64,000 bases of DNA from Methanoregulaceae archaeon UBA467 (GTDB lineage: Archaea > Halobacteriota > Methanomicrobia > Methanomicrobiales > Methanospirillaceae), in the NCBI GenBank assembly GCA_002503825.1, contig DASP01000005.1, positions 310,001 through 374,000 on the forward strand, given 5' to 3'. This document shows, one piece after another, positions 8,852 to 16,802 of the stretch. Under the pieces are notes generated by a model. It made no database searches, was not told the DNA's origin, and saw only the letters and a program-made list of their open reading frames with translations. The stretch's first letter is position 1. Each line of letters begins with the position of its first letter. Position numbers and translations under genes: made by a program.

Positions 8852-9169
8852 CTATACTCCTTTTTTCATTGCCGCGATTACTTCTTCCACCTCGCGGGCA
8901 CCCTTTTCATAAAACGCAGCTTCATCCGGGGCAAGTTCCTTTAACAGTCGTAAAAATTCACCTGCATGGACTTTTTCCTCGTCTGCGATATCAAGCAGGA
9001 CATCACGGGACAGCTCATCGTCGATTGATTCAGCAAGCTGGGTGTACACCTGGACCGCTTCATATTCATCTACAATCATAAGCCTTATTGCCCGTATCAG
9101 TTCGCTCTTTGTCAGTTTCCGGTCGCTGTTTTTGCCGGAAAATGGTGTTGAAAAATCAGCCATTCTCAA
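8852..9169 (-). CDS. Short ferritin-like (rubrerythrin/EncFtn-type) di-iron protein
   Basis: This 105-residue all-helical protein carries two helices with iron-ligand patterns: IVDEYEAVQVY (about 32-42) and DEEKVHAGEFL (about 63-73), giving Glu/Glu-x-x-His ligands. Its size matches half-ferritins that dimerise to build a di-iron site, such as the encapsulated ferritins (EncFtn) and short rubrerythrin-like proteins of anaerobes. A role in iron storage or peroxide defence is likely. No encapsulin shell gene is present in the window, and there is no rubredoxin domain in the protein; a rubredoxin gene exists at 35 kb. The start could also be the second ATG two codons later. Confidence 0.83.
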   Translation of the reverse strand: MRMADFSTPFSGKNSDRKLTKSELIRAIRLMIVDEYEAVQVYTQLAESIDDELSRDVLLDIADEEKVHAGEFLRLLKELAPDEAAFYEKGAREVEEVIAAMKKGV

Positions 9170-9294
9170 TACTTCCTTTCGTGTGTAAAAGGGCTTTGAT
9201 ATGCCCCCTCAAACGCTATTGTACCTTCCATCAACATAAAAATGTGGGTGCAGCAGTTTTCTAATGCCCACTGAAAGCCCGTTACAGCTCAAAT

Positions 9295-9936
9295 TTACAT
9301 GAGTACGACAAGTCCGACTGAAACAATTTTACTATGAAGCACTTTCCCGTACTCGAGATCTCTGCAGGGTATGGTCGAGATCTCCCACCCCGCGTTTCGT
9401 GCGGTGGCAAAGACGTCGATCCCTGCCGCTTCCATGCTCGGGCGGACCATGTCCATGTGGCGGCAGAGCCTCCGGGTACTTTCATCTACAGGTCCGCTGC
9501 ACTCTTCTGCCACGCAGTCCTCGCAGTAAATGCATGGATACCCTCCAAATCCGAATGCCTTGTAATAACCGTCATAGAACGCTGTTTTCTCTATAAGGTG
9601 GACCGTCCTGTTTACCCATAGTATCAGGTCACGGTAAAACCCGTGAAAATCCTCAGGGATATCATCAGGACCAAACGACTCGTGTCCGGGCACTCCGTCA
9701 AACCGCAGCAGGATACCGGTCCGGTACTCTTTGATCATTGCTGCCGTTTCAGAGGGAGTAGGGGCATACGGGGGACACGAGAGATGCTTGGCATACCCCT
9801 TGCAGCCATACCGGCATTTGAACCTGACCCACTGTGACACCACGACGGTGTCTGTCATGATCTCCTTTGCAATTACTCCTTTGCTGCCGGCGATACCGAT
9901 TAGTTTTTTGATTTCCTGATCACGGGGTGGCATCAT
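9295..9936 (-). CDS. DUF2284 Cys-rich metal-binding protein
   Basis: A 213-residue cytoplasmic protein with the DUF2284 signature: an N-terminal CRYGCKGYAKHLSCPPYAP cluster (about residues 41-59) and a C-terminal YPCIYCEDCVAEECSG cluster. The spaced cysteines probably bind Fe-S or zinc. The family is widespread in anaerobes and methanogens, its function is unknown, and it is often described as a predicted metal-binding protein. It is flanked by gene-free stretches of 125 and about 330 bases, so it is likely monocistronic. The 9937-10226 gap before the next gene on this strand shows no convincing reading frame. Confidence 0.85.
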   Translation of the reverse strand: MMPPRDQEIKKLIGIAGSKGVIAKEIMTDTVVVSQWVRFKCRYGCKGYAKHLSCPPYAPTPSETAAMIKEYRTGILLRFDGVPGHESFGPDDIPEDFHGFYRDLILWVNRTVHLIEKTAFYDGYYKAFGFGGYPCIYCEDCVAEECSGPVDESTRRLCRHMDMVRPSMEAAGIDVFATARNAGWEISTIPCRDLEYGKVLHSKIVSVGLVVLM

Positions 9937-10226
9937 GTCTTCTCAGATGCTGATTCCGGGGTAATGGTAATAATTGTTTGGAGCGGGAGCGGTTTTCCCT
10001 GCAACCTGACCGGGGTGAGCACGATGCGGTTTTCTGCCTGTTTTTCCGGTTGTGACAACTGCCGGGGATGACGGCAGGACACATTCAGGAAAAGGCATCC
10101 CCCGGATAATCCGCGAAAAACACAATTTTACCCGCCTTTACGGCATGCAAGATCCCATGTAATTCCGATGCACCGGAGTGGGGAGATCGTGTTCATGTCA
10201 CGGCAGCCGGGCCGTTATAAAACAGG

Positions 10227-10251
10227 TATCCCCGGATAATTCCCGGGGATA
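10227..10251 (-). terminator. Hairpin downstream of ribL
   Basis: TATCCCCGG at 10227-10235 and CCGGGGATA at 10243-10251 form a perfect nine-base-pair stem with a seven-base AT-rich loop, 17 bases beyond the ribL stop codon at 10268. It could end the ribL transcript or stabilise its 3-prime end. No long T-run follows on the minus strand, so the assignment as terminator is tentative. Confidence 0.45.
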
Positions 10252-10267
10252 TGAGAATATCCGGAAT

Positions 10268-10717
10268 TTACGAAGTGGTCTCTTCGTCTTTTTCGGTACA
10301 TTCGTACCGGTCAAGAACACGCCTGATTATCTGGCGGGAACTGCAATACGGGTCGCCTGAGTAGGACCCGATCCTGACGAGATCTATATCGAGACCGCGC
10401 TCGTTTAATGCCAGCTTTATCTTTTCCTCGTTAAAATGCTGGTTAAACCCGAATGTGATCACTGCCGGACGGATCGCTTCAACCGGCCTGAACATGTCAT
10501 GCAGGTCCCCGAGAACTGCATAATCGACAGTTTTTAAGGCTGCAATCATCCTGCACCTCTGTTCTTCGGGGATCACGGGTCGTGGCTTATGGAGGACATT
10601 GGCATCGCGGGCCACGATGACATGCAGCTCGTCACCGAGCTTTGCCGACTCTTCAAGGTAATAGATATGTCCCGGGTGAAGAAGGTCAAACGTCCCTGTT
10701 GCAACAACGCGCCTCAT
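10268..10717 (-). CDS. ribL: RibL, archaeal FAD synthetase (FMN adenylyltransferase)
   Basis: A 149-residue nucleotidyltransferase with GTFDLLHPGHIYYL at residues 8-21 (the HxGH nucleotide-binding motif) and SSRQIIRRV near the C terminus (ISSTxI/R-type motif). It matches archaeal RibL, which makes FAD from FMN with CTP or ATP and was characterised in Methanocaldococcus. The gene overlaps the stop of the upstream JAMM-protease gene by four bases (ATGA). The RibB-RbkR genes at 29.7-31.0 kb supply the earlier flavin steps. Glycerol-3-phosphate cytidylyltransferase is the close alternative, but the length and the FGFNQHFNEEK segment fit RibL. Confidence 0.9.
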   Translation of the reverse strand: MRRVVATGTFDLLHPGHIYYLEESAKLGDELHVIVARDANVLHKPRPVIPEEQRCRMIAALKTVDYAVLGDLHDMFRPVEAIRPAVITFGFNQHFNEEKIKLALNERGLDIDLVRIGSYSGDPYCSSRQIIRRVLDRYECTEKDEETTS

Positions 10718-11097
10718 CCGATAACCTCCATATCAACCCGCGTCCCGTCAGCCCTGAAACAACCCCAGTCATTCCCACCGTACGGGTATCCGATTATGAA
10801 ATGAAACCTTCCAACACGCGGGAAGAACAACAGGTCCGCATTCGAGGGCCTGATGACCCCGTTCGGGTGGCTGTGGGCACTTCCAACCACGTGCAGGTCG
10901 AGCGGCATCATGTCCACAAAAAGGCTTGCACTGTGTTCACCGCTGATAGTTCCCGGCAGGAGGTTGAGCTCATGAATGATACCATCCTCTTCCCTGAGTA
11001 CTCCGACAAACTCGAGGGGATGCCGGTCAGCCCCGACGCTCCTCAGCAAATCGATAAGATCGCGACTTATTCCGTGTATCTGCATTGTGAATTCCAT
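10714..11097 (-). CDS. JAMM/MPN+ domain metalloprotease-like protein
   Basis: The protein carries the JAMM zinc motif: a Glu in the EFVGVLRE strand, then SAHSHPNGVIRPSNAD, which supplies His-x-His and the Ser-x-x-Asp. These domains are deubiquitinase-like isopeptidases; archaeal members (JAMM1 type) remove ubiquitin-like SAMP proteins, and others take part in sulfur transfer. The likely start is the ATG at 11097 (MEFTMQIHG); an upstream frame opening at 11124 lacks a good ribosome site. It is translationally coupled to ribL by an ATGA overlap. No SAMP or E1-like gene is visible in the window, so the substrate is open. Confidence 0.87.
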   Translation of the reverse strand: MEFTMQIHGISRDLIDLLRSVGADRHPLEFVGVLREEDGIIHELNLLPGTISGEHSASLFVDMMPLDLHVVGSAHSHPNGVIRPSNADLLFFPRVGRFHFIIGYPYGGNDWGCFRADGTRVDMEVIG

Positions 11098-11168
11098 TGA
11101 GGGGCGCTCCCGGCACCCCTGCACGTTTTCTACTGGTCAGATCTTTGACAGAGACAGCCGGTGATTTT

Positions 11169-11450
11169 TCACCGTTTGCCGGTAACCCGGATAATGTGCC
11201 AGCCGAACTGGGTCTTTACCGGTCCGACGACGCTCCCCTCTGCCCCTTCGAAGGCTGCCTTTTCGAATTCAGGGACCATCATCCCCTTTCCGAACCACCC
11301 GAGGTCGCCACCGCTTTTTCCTGAGGGACACTCTGAGAAATTCTTCGCAAGGTCTTCAAATTTTTCCCCGTTATTGATCCGCTTCAGCAGATCTTTGGCC
11401 TTATCCTCGGTTTTTACAAGAATATGGCTTGCATGAACCTGTTTCACCAT
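11169..11450 (-). CDS. Parvulin-type peptidyl-prolyl cis-trans isomerase
   Basis: A compact 93-residue PpiC domain without signal peptide, so a cytoplasmic prolyl isomerase. Recognisable parts are HASHILVKTEDKA at the N terminus, CPSGKSGGDLGWFGKGMM in the middle and the final FGWHIIRVTGKR strand. The start at 11450 is favoured because the domain begins there and because a TATA-like TTATTTAAG lies about 26 bases upstream, suggesting a leaderless message. Parvulins of this size occur in many methanogens. It lies alone between the JAMM gene and the DHPS-like gene, all on the minus strand. Confidence 0.92.
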   Translation of the reverse strand: MVKQVHASHILVKTEDKAKDLLKRINNGEKFEDLAKNFSECPSGKSGGDLGWFGKGMMVPEFEKAAFEGAEGSVVGPVKTQFGWHIIRVTGKR

Positions 11451-11470
11451 AGCTATAAAAATGGGGCACC

Positions 11471-11483
11471 GACTTAAATAAGG
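11471..11483 (-). promoter_or_regulatory. TATA-box promoter of the parvulin gene
   Basis: Read on the minus strand the site is CCTTATTTAAGTC. Its centre is about 26 bases before the ATG at 11450, the normal archaeal distance from TATA box to transcription start, so the transcript probably begins at or next to the start codon. Confidence 0.55.
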
Positions 11484-11529
11484 TTTGTCAGCAGGCAGAA
11501 CGAGGCGAAAACGGTATTGTATACGGAAT

Positions 11530-12942
11530 TTAAAACGGACCGTCCTGCTCAAAACTCCTGCCGAACTTCAATGCAAGTTCCGCTTTATACAGCTCCTTTC
11601 CAAGGTATGCCGCATGATCAAGCCTTGATACGTCTCCTTCTGAAAGGATGGTGTAAAAAATATCTGCCCACGACCTGCCCCGGACTGCCCTGCCATGAAT
11701 CTCGGCAACAATCTCATCTCCATCAAGCCCGATCCGGAAATTGCCACAGGGATCATATACCAGTTCATCAGGTACGGGAGCCGCATCACGGACATCTGAA
11801 CAGGTCACGGGAGGCTCCCGTCTCCTCCGCTTTTCTTTTATGACAAGGAGATCAATCCCGAGATCCTTCGGGTAAGGCCTGTTTGCTGCAAGGACCATCA
11901 TCTCGGTCGCCCGGCGCATTTCACCAACCGAACCTGACGTCTTGTCGCTATGCTCGCTCGTAAAGATAATCGCACAGTCCAGTTCCCGTGCACACGCCGC
12001 GAGAAGGGCATTCGCCCCCGGTGAGTCGGCATCCAGAAGCTCGACGACATTGCCTGCTCCAAAAAAGAGCGGGTACACACAGGCGGGAAACGAGCACATC
12101 GATTTCACGACACCCGATCCTGCCGGCTGGAGGAGTGGATCGGCGATGATGCAGGTAATCCCTGCGGATTCCGCCATCTCAATATTTTTCTCAAGGGTGC
12201 TCCTGCCCGGAACCACGACCGCACATGCTCCCGATCGCGCCACATCACTGCCGACAAGAGGAATATTCTCTTCCTGCAGGGACAGGACGATATCAGCCCG
12301 GCAAAGAGCGGCCCGGATCAGATCAGGGTCCTGTGAGTCGACCGCAAGCGGGCCATCGATATTATTGAGGAGCGAGAAGCAGCGGGTTACCGCCTGCGGA
12401 GTTGCATCGAACCCAAACCCGAGATCAACGATATCGGCACCGGCCGCGAAATATCCCTGCACCCTGCCGGGCAGGTCAGGTTCTTTATGGGCATCCATAA
12501 TCTCTGCAAGCACCTTGATCCTGGACCCGCCCCCTATCTTCACCGAGCGGATGAGATACTGGAACCCGGCCCCCTGTTCGCCCTCATGTACCTTCGATTG
12601 CGCTTCCCTGCGCCTGATATCTGCAAGGAGATCATCTGCAGGGATTGTCCTGGAGAGCGTGATCGTCCCGATAAGGGGGAGGACAAGGGCTAGGTCCGCA
12701 GCATGCCTCGGCCCCCTGTACACAGGCACACCAGTCTCTTTTTCCACCTCTTCAAACGATGCAGTCGACATTCCCGACACGATGACCATATCGTATGTCC
12801 CCTGCCTGACGATCGCAGTCAGCAGGCCGGGCGAGAGAAACGATGCTATCTCCCCGGTTACCACGACGTCGGCATCAATACCCGATGCTGCTTTTTTTAC
12901 AATTGTATACGTGGCAGTTCCGGTAGGGAGGAGAATCCGCAT
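11530..12942 (-). CDS. Dihydropteroate synthase-related protein (archaeal, TIGR00284-like)
   Basis: A 470-residue cytoplasmic protein. The N-terminal 150 residues form an archaeal-specific domain (MRILLPTGTATYTIVKKAAS). The middle is a TIM-barrel related to dihydropteroate synthase: IKVLAEIMDAHKEP, GADIVDLGFGFDATP and GPLAVDSQDPDLIRAA correspond to conserved pterin-site strands. The C-terminal 90 residues include a basic KEKRRRREP stretch. The family is found in methanogens that make tetrahydromethanopterin, and a role in that pathway is often proposed, but the aryl-pterin condensation itself is carried out by another enzyme, so the exact reaction is uncertain. It diverges from the PHP gene with 34 bases between. 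Confidence 0.85.
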   Translation of the reverse strand: MRILLPTGTATYTIVKKAASGIDADVVVTGEIASFLSPGLLTAIVRQGTYDMVIVSGMSTASFEEVEKETGVPVYRGPRHAADLALVLPLIGTITLSRTIPADDLLADIRRREAQSKVHEGEQGAGFQYLIRSVKIGGGSRIKVLAEIMDAHKEPDLPGRVQGYFAAGADIVDLGFGFDATPQAVTRCFSLLNNIDGPLAVDSQDPDLIRAALCRADIVLSLQEENIPLVGSDVARSGACAVVVPGRSTLEKNIEMAESAGITCIIADPLLQPAGSGVVKSMCSFPACVYPLFFGAGNVVELLDADSPGANALLAACARELDCAIIFTSEHSDKTSGSVGEMRRATEMMVLAANRPYPKDLGIDLLVIKEKRRRREPPVTCSDVRDAAPVPDELVYDPCGNFRIGLDGDEIVAEIHGRAVRGRSWADIFYTILSEGDVSRLDHAAYLGKELYKAELALKFGRSFEQDGPF

Positions 12943-12976
12943 AAGTTCCCTTAATATCAGGGAGGTAAAAAATGAT

Positions 12977-13654
12977 ATGATCAGAATGCTTACCTGCGAT
13001 CTTCATGTGCACACCAATTTTTCTAAGGACGGTGAGAGCAGCGTTGAGGAGATTGTCAGGAGGGCGGAAGAGACAGGGCTTGACGCCATCGCGATCACCG
13101 ATCACGATACCGTCGAGGGAGCACTCTACGCACTCACCCTTGATACGAAAGTGGTGATAATCCCCGGCGTCGAGATCTCTACCCGTCAGGGCCACCTCCT
13201 CGCTCTCGGGATAACCGAGGTCATTCCTTCCGGGCTGGATGTAATTGAGACGATCACGCGTGCACGGGATAAAGGGGCCCTCGTTATTCTCCCGCACCCG
13301 TATCACATGTGGCGGCATGGTGTTGCCCGAAAACTCCGTGAGGCGCTCTCTGCCGTCGATGCCATCGAGGTGTTTAACAGCAGGTATATCGTGGGCTCTG
13401 CAAATGTCAAGGCGGCGAAGATGGCACGCAGGCTCGGCAAGCCGATGGTCGGCGGATCGGACGCCCATAATTTCAGGTACGTCGGCTTTGGAAGGACCGT
13501 CGTCGATGCAGAGCGGAATGCCGGTTCGATCCTTGAAGCCGTACGCAACGGAAAAACAACGCCGGAGGGCCGGATGACGCCGCTCCGGACCTATACGAGA
13601 CAGTCCCTTCGGAATACATGGAAGAAATTCAAACGCCGGATACACCACCGGTAA
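12977..13654 (+). CDS. PHP-domain metal-dependent phosphoesterase
   Basis: A 225-residue PHP protein with the metal ligands DLHVHTNFSKDG near the N terminus, AIAITDHDTVEG, PHPYHMWRHG in the middle and GGSDAHN near the C terminus. This is the PHP arrangement seen in stand-alone phosphoesterases (nucleotide or histidinol-phosphate phosphatase-like). The start at 12977 is supported by GGAGGT at 12961-12966, ten bases upstream; a long upstream extension of the frame runs antisense to the DHPS-like gene and is not real. Its 3-prime end overlaps truA by 37 bases. The substrate is unknown. Confidence 0.9.
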   Translation: MIRMLTCDLHVHTNFSKDGESSVEEIVRRAEETGLDAIAITDHDTVEGALYALTLDTKVVIIPGVEISTRQGHLLALGITEVIPSGLDVIETITRARDKGALVILPHPYHMWRHGVARKLREALSAVDAIEVFNSRYIVGSANVKAAKMARRLGKPMVGGSDAHNFRYVGFGRTVVDAERNAGSILEAVRNGKTTPEGRMTPLRTYTRQSLRNTWKKFKRRIHHR

Positions 13655-14478
13655 GACTGGCATTTCGCACGTCATACATTGGAGACCATTTCTGCGGGTC
13701 GCAGATGCAGACCGATGCACGGACCGTCGAGGGTGAATTTATTGCGGCCTGCATCAGGTGCAGACTCTTCGAAGATTACCGGCGGGCAGGTTTTCTCACT
13801 GCCGGAAGGACTGACAGGGGGGTTCATTCCCGGGGCCAGATTATTGCATTTACGACCTGCGCTCCGGAAAGGGCGGTTTCTGCCCTCAACTGGCAACTGC
13901 CCCCTGACTGTTTTGTCACCGGGGTCGCACGGGTTCCCTCCGGGTTTCACCCCCGCTATGATGCGAAGAACCGGACCTACCGGTATTATTTCGGGCGGCG
14001 CGACCTTGATGCAGGGGCCATGGACCGTGCAGCACGCCGTTTTATCGGTACACATAATTTTTCCTTCTTCGCCCGTGTCAGGGATAAAAATCCCATCAGA
14101 ACCGTGATTTCTTCATCCGTATCAGAAGAAGAGGGATTTTATTTTTTTGAGGTTACTGCCGAAAGTTTTCTCTGGCATATGGTCAGGTACATGGCATCTG
14201 CACTGCTTCTGATAGGTGCAGGTGAGAAAGACGAGGAGATCATTTCAGGACGCCTGTCAGGTAATGGTCAGGACCAGCTATCGCCGGCCCCGCCCGGGGG
14301 CCTTATCCTCTGGAACGTGGACTGCGGGATATCATTTACACCGGTTCCGGCAGACCGCAGGACCGGGGCCTACCTTGAGGAGCTGCAGGCCCGCCATGCC
14401 GTGATGGGGATGGTCTGCCGGACACTGGGAAATGATGCTGTCATTGCTGATACCTCATCCGGGAAAAAAAAACCATGA
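13618..14478 (+). CDS. truA: TruA, tRNA pseudouridine synthase A
   Basis: A 286-residue pseudouridine synthase that modifies positions 38-40 of the tRNA anticodon stem. The catalytic Asp lies in AGRTDRGVHSRGQ (about residues 62-74). Further conserved pieces are FHPRYDAKNRTYRY and SFLWHMVRYM. The start codon lies inside the end of the PHP gene, 37 bases before its stop, so the two are co-transcribed. Length and motifs are normal for an archaeal TruA. Confidence 0.95.
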   Translation: MEEIQTPDTPPVRLAFRTSYIGDHFCGSQMQTDARTVEGEFIAACIRCRLFEDYRRAGFLTAGRTDRGVHSRGQIIAFTTCAPERAVSALNWQLPPDCFVTGVARVPSGFHPRYDAKNRTYRYYFGRRDLDAGAMDRAARRFIGTHNFSFFARVRDKNPIRTVISSSVSEEEGFYFFEVTAESFLWHMVRYMASALLLIGAGEKDEEIISGRLSGNGQDQLSPAPPGGLILWNVDCGISFTPVPADRRTGAYLEELQARHAVMGMVCRTLGNDAVIADTSSGKKKP

Positions 14479-14624
14479 AAAACTGGAATAACCAGGAATT
14501 AATAAAAAAACGGTATTTTTACGGGTATTAAATCATTTAAGCATCATATCATAACGATTCCGGGATCTTTATTAAGTTTCTTCCCGTATGATCGAATACC
14601 CTTAAAAAAGGGACGAGGTGAGTG

Positions 14625-14894
14625 ATGCTTTTCATTGCGCTTGCAAAATTCAAAACAAAGTTGAGTAAGGAAGTTGTTACCCAGAACCTGAAGGATATCG
14701 AGGCCGACACAAACGGACAGGTCCGGTATCTTAGCATGTACTGGACGCTCGGGCGGTACGATACGGTGGTTATTTTTGAAGCCCCGGATGAAAAAGCAGC
14801 AATGAATCTGGCCTTGAAACGGCTGGACCGGATGGATATCGAGACGCTCGTGGCCGTGCCGGCAGATGAAAGGAGTCCGGCCGGGCCGGCCTGA
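14625..14894 (+). CDS. GYD-domain small protein
   Basis: An 89-residue alpha/beta dimeric-barrel type protein with the motif TLGRYDTVVIFEAPDE typical of the GYD domain family. Family members are small cytoplasmic proteins of unknown function in methanogens and bacteria. GAGGTG at about 14615-14620 lies close to the ATG at 14625; a GTG one codon earlier is an alternative start. It stands 146 bases after truA and is probably separately transcribed. Confidence 0.82.
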   Translation: MLFIALAKFKTKLSKEVVTQNLKDIEADTNGQVRYLSMYWTLGRYDTVVIFEAPDEKAAMNLALKRLDRMDIETLVAVPADERSPAGPA

Positions 14895-14951
14895 ACGGGT
14901 CACTTGTCCATTCCGCTATGAGGAAACCGGATCCCGATGAGAAATGGGAGA

Positions 14952-15055
14952 GACCGCTGACCGGGGGACAAATGGCGGTACTACCAACGACTGAGCGGCA
15001 TCTGCCCCCTTGTTTAATGGACCATTAACGGGGATGTACTCACAGGTCAGCGGTC
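14952..15055. repeat. Intergenic inverted repeat with inner palindrome
   Basis: GACCGCTGACC at 14952-14962 and GGTCAGCGGTC at 15045-15055 are perfect 11-base complements 82 bases apart. Inside lies the palindrome TTAATGGACCATTAA at 15014-15028. The whole gap (14895-15146) holds no gene. It could be a structured leader for the downstream Cys-cluster gene, a small RNA or a protein-binding region. Confidence 0.5.
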
Positions 15056-15146
15056 GGAAAAAATTGAGGTCCGTTCCGGAGTTAATCAGAGAAGGAGGCT
15101 GGCGGATGAGCTGCCATTAGTCGCTTTCTTTTAAAAAACAGGAGAA

Positions 15147-15653
15147 ATGACTGAGAATGGAGGGATAAATCTGCCGGAAACAGTTTGTACGCGGTGCGGG
15201 AAATGCTGTATCAGCCTTGGAAGACACATCCGTATCGAGCGCAGCCTTTCTTCTGCCGACCATTACATCAGGCTTGGAATTACACGCGAGATCATTCCGG
15301 TCAGGGTTCACCCTGACTATGCCCTGATCTTCCGGGATACACGGCCGGAGACTGCCGACCCTTCATGGTGCCCGTTCCTGCGAAAGCAGGACACCGGGGA
15401 ATTTGTCTGCACCATATACCCTTCACGGCCAAAGATATGTCGCGATTTTATCTGTTCCACATTACGTATCCTTGACAGGGAAGGTCATGAAGCCGGGAGG
15501 GTTCTCGGGAGAAGAAGCCTTAAAAGCGATGACCCCGACCTTGTCCGCGTCTGGAAGGAGTTCATTGAACCCGTACGGGAAGACGACGACAGGGTGTGGC
15601 AGGAAAAAATGAAGGGGGAACTTGAAAAAGCCGGTTATCGCATCTCCACATGA
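15147..15653 (+). CDS. YkgJ-type cysteine cluster protein
   Basis: A 168-residue protein with CTRCGKCCISLG near residues 15-26, WCPFL, CTIYPSRPKICRDF and a further Cys, the pattern of the CxxCxxCC family (YkgJ/UPF0153). The cysteines are thought to bind an Fe-S cluster or zinc; the family role is not established. AGGAG five bases before the ATG gives a clear ribosome-binding site. It precedes the pyruvate synthase operon, separated by about 270 bases that contain its promoter. Confidence 0.87.
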   Translation: MTENGGINLPETVCTRCGKCCISLGRHIRIERSLSSADHYIRLGITREIIPVRVHPDYALIFRDTRPETADPSWCPFLRKQDTGEFVCTIYPSRPKICRDFICSTLRILDREGHEAGRVLGRRSLKSDDPDLVRVWKEFIEPVREDDDRVWQEKMKGELEKAGYRIST

Positions 15654-15866
15654 CATCAGGCACCACGTATCCGGGACTTCTGAATTCCCAAACCCGGATC
15701 TGCGTTATTGTGCATGTCCAGGAACACTCATTCCGGTACATCGTGCAAAAGACCGCACCGCCCTGCGATGTACCCGCGCCTACTCCCTTCACTACCGGTT
15801 CTCTGTAATATGAGGCTCCCGGGCCATTTTAGAAAAAATTTCGATTTAAACCCTGAAATGCGTGAA

Positions 15867-15888
15867 AACGCCTTAAAATACCATTATA
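15867..15888 (+). promoter_or_regulatory. Probable promoter of the pyruvate synthase operon
   Basis: AACGCCTTAAAATACCATTA holds a TATA-like TTAAAATA at about 15872-15879, roughly 45 bases ahead of the porB ATG at 15921. The rest of the 15654-15866 gap shows no gene. The call rests on position and base composition only. Confidence 0.4.
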
Positions 15889-15920
15889 ACTGATGGCAGA
15901 GATAGTATGAGCTGAGTCGA

Positions 15921-16802
15921 ATGACAGAAATCCCGAAAGAGGAATATGTGCTGAAGTGCACCTCGGCATGTGCCGGCTGCAGCTCGTCGCTCATTCTGCG
16001 GTATGTCCTGAAAGCTGCCGGACCGGATACGGTTCTTGTGATCCCGGCATGCTGTACAAGTGTTATTCAGGGAATCTACCCCAATACCGCAATGAATGTG
16101 CCGATTTATAACGTTGCATTCGCCGCCGCGGCTGCATGCGCATCAGGCATGAGTGAAGCGTTTCAGTCAGCGGGAAAAAAGACCAATGTGATTGTCTATG
16201 CCGGTGACGGAGGTACCGTGGATATTGGAATCCAGGCACTTTCCGGGGCCTTTGAACGGAAAACCGATTTTCTCTATATCTGTTATGATAACGAGGCATA
16301 CGGAAATACAGGCATGCAGCGGTCAGGGTCTACACCGATAGGTGCCCGCACGACAACGACCCCCGGAGGAAAGACACATTCAAAAAAGGATCTGGACGGT
16401 ATCGTCGCCGCCCATGATCCCCCCTACATGGCGACCGCATGCAGCGCTTACCCGCAGGACCTTTTTAAAAAGGTGCAGAAGGCGCTGAGCATACGGGGAC
16501 CGAAATTTCTCCATATCCTTGCTCCCTGTCCGCCCGGGTGGCGTTATTCTTCGGAGAAGACCATTGAAATGGGAAAACTTGCGGTAAAATCAGGAATGTG
16601 GATCCTTTACGAGAGGGAATACGGCAAGGTCACCATCAACGGCCCTTCAAAGGCTGCAATGATCAAGCCGGTGCCGGTTGAGGACTATATCTCGGTGCAG
16701 GGACGATTTAAGGGGATCAGCAAAGAGGCCCTTGAATCCCTGAAATCCCAGGCCGAAAGGAACGCAAAACGGCTTTCACTGGAGGAAAAAGGCATATGCT
16801 GA
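15921..16802 (+). CDS. porB: Pyruvate:ferredoxin oxidoreductase beta subunit
   Basis: The 293-residue thiamine-diphosphate-binding subunit of pyruvate synthase, which in methanogens fixes CO2 onto acetyl-CoA using reduced ferredoxin. The ThDP/Mg motif is GDGGTVDIGIQALSGAF followed by YDNEAYGNTGMQ; cysteines in CTSACAGCSSS and PACC are the usual Fe-S ligands of this subunit. QRSGSTPIGARTTTTPGG is typical of pyruvate-type enzymes; 2-oxoisovalerate oxidoreductase is the alternative. Its stop overlaps the porA start by seven bases, so the complex subunits are coupled. Confidence 0.9.
   Translation: MTEIPKEEYVLKCTSACAGCSSSLILRYVLKAAGPDTVLVIPACCTSVIQGIYPNTAMNVPIYNVAFAAAAACASGMSEAFQSAGKKTNVIVYAGDGGTVDIGIQALSGAFERKTDFLYICYDNEAYGNTGMQRSGSTPIGARTTTTPGGKTHSKKDLDGIVAAHDPPYMATACSAYPQDLFKKVQKALSIRGPKFLHILAPCPPGWRYSSEKTIEMGKLAVKSGMWILYEREYGKVTINGPSKAAMIKPVPVEDYISVQGRFKGISKEALESLKSQAERNAKRLSLEEKGIC

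Noticed and set aside
9937..10226. Small frames between the DUF2284 and ribL genes
   Set aside because: None has a ribosome site, family pattern or codon bias like the neighbours.
11942..12976. A long open frame continuing upstream of the PHP gene on the plus strand
   Set aside because: It runs antisense through the DHPS-like gene and has Ser/Arg-rich shadow composition; the ribosome site and domain start are at 12977.
14895..15146. C/D-box small RNA or RNase P RNA in this gap
   Set aside because: Only weak CGATGAG and CTGA matches and a GAGGAAAC match were seen, without the needed spacing or core structure.
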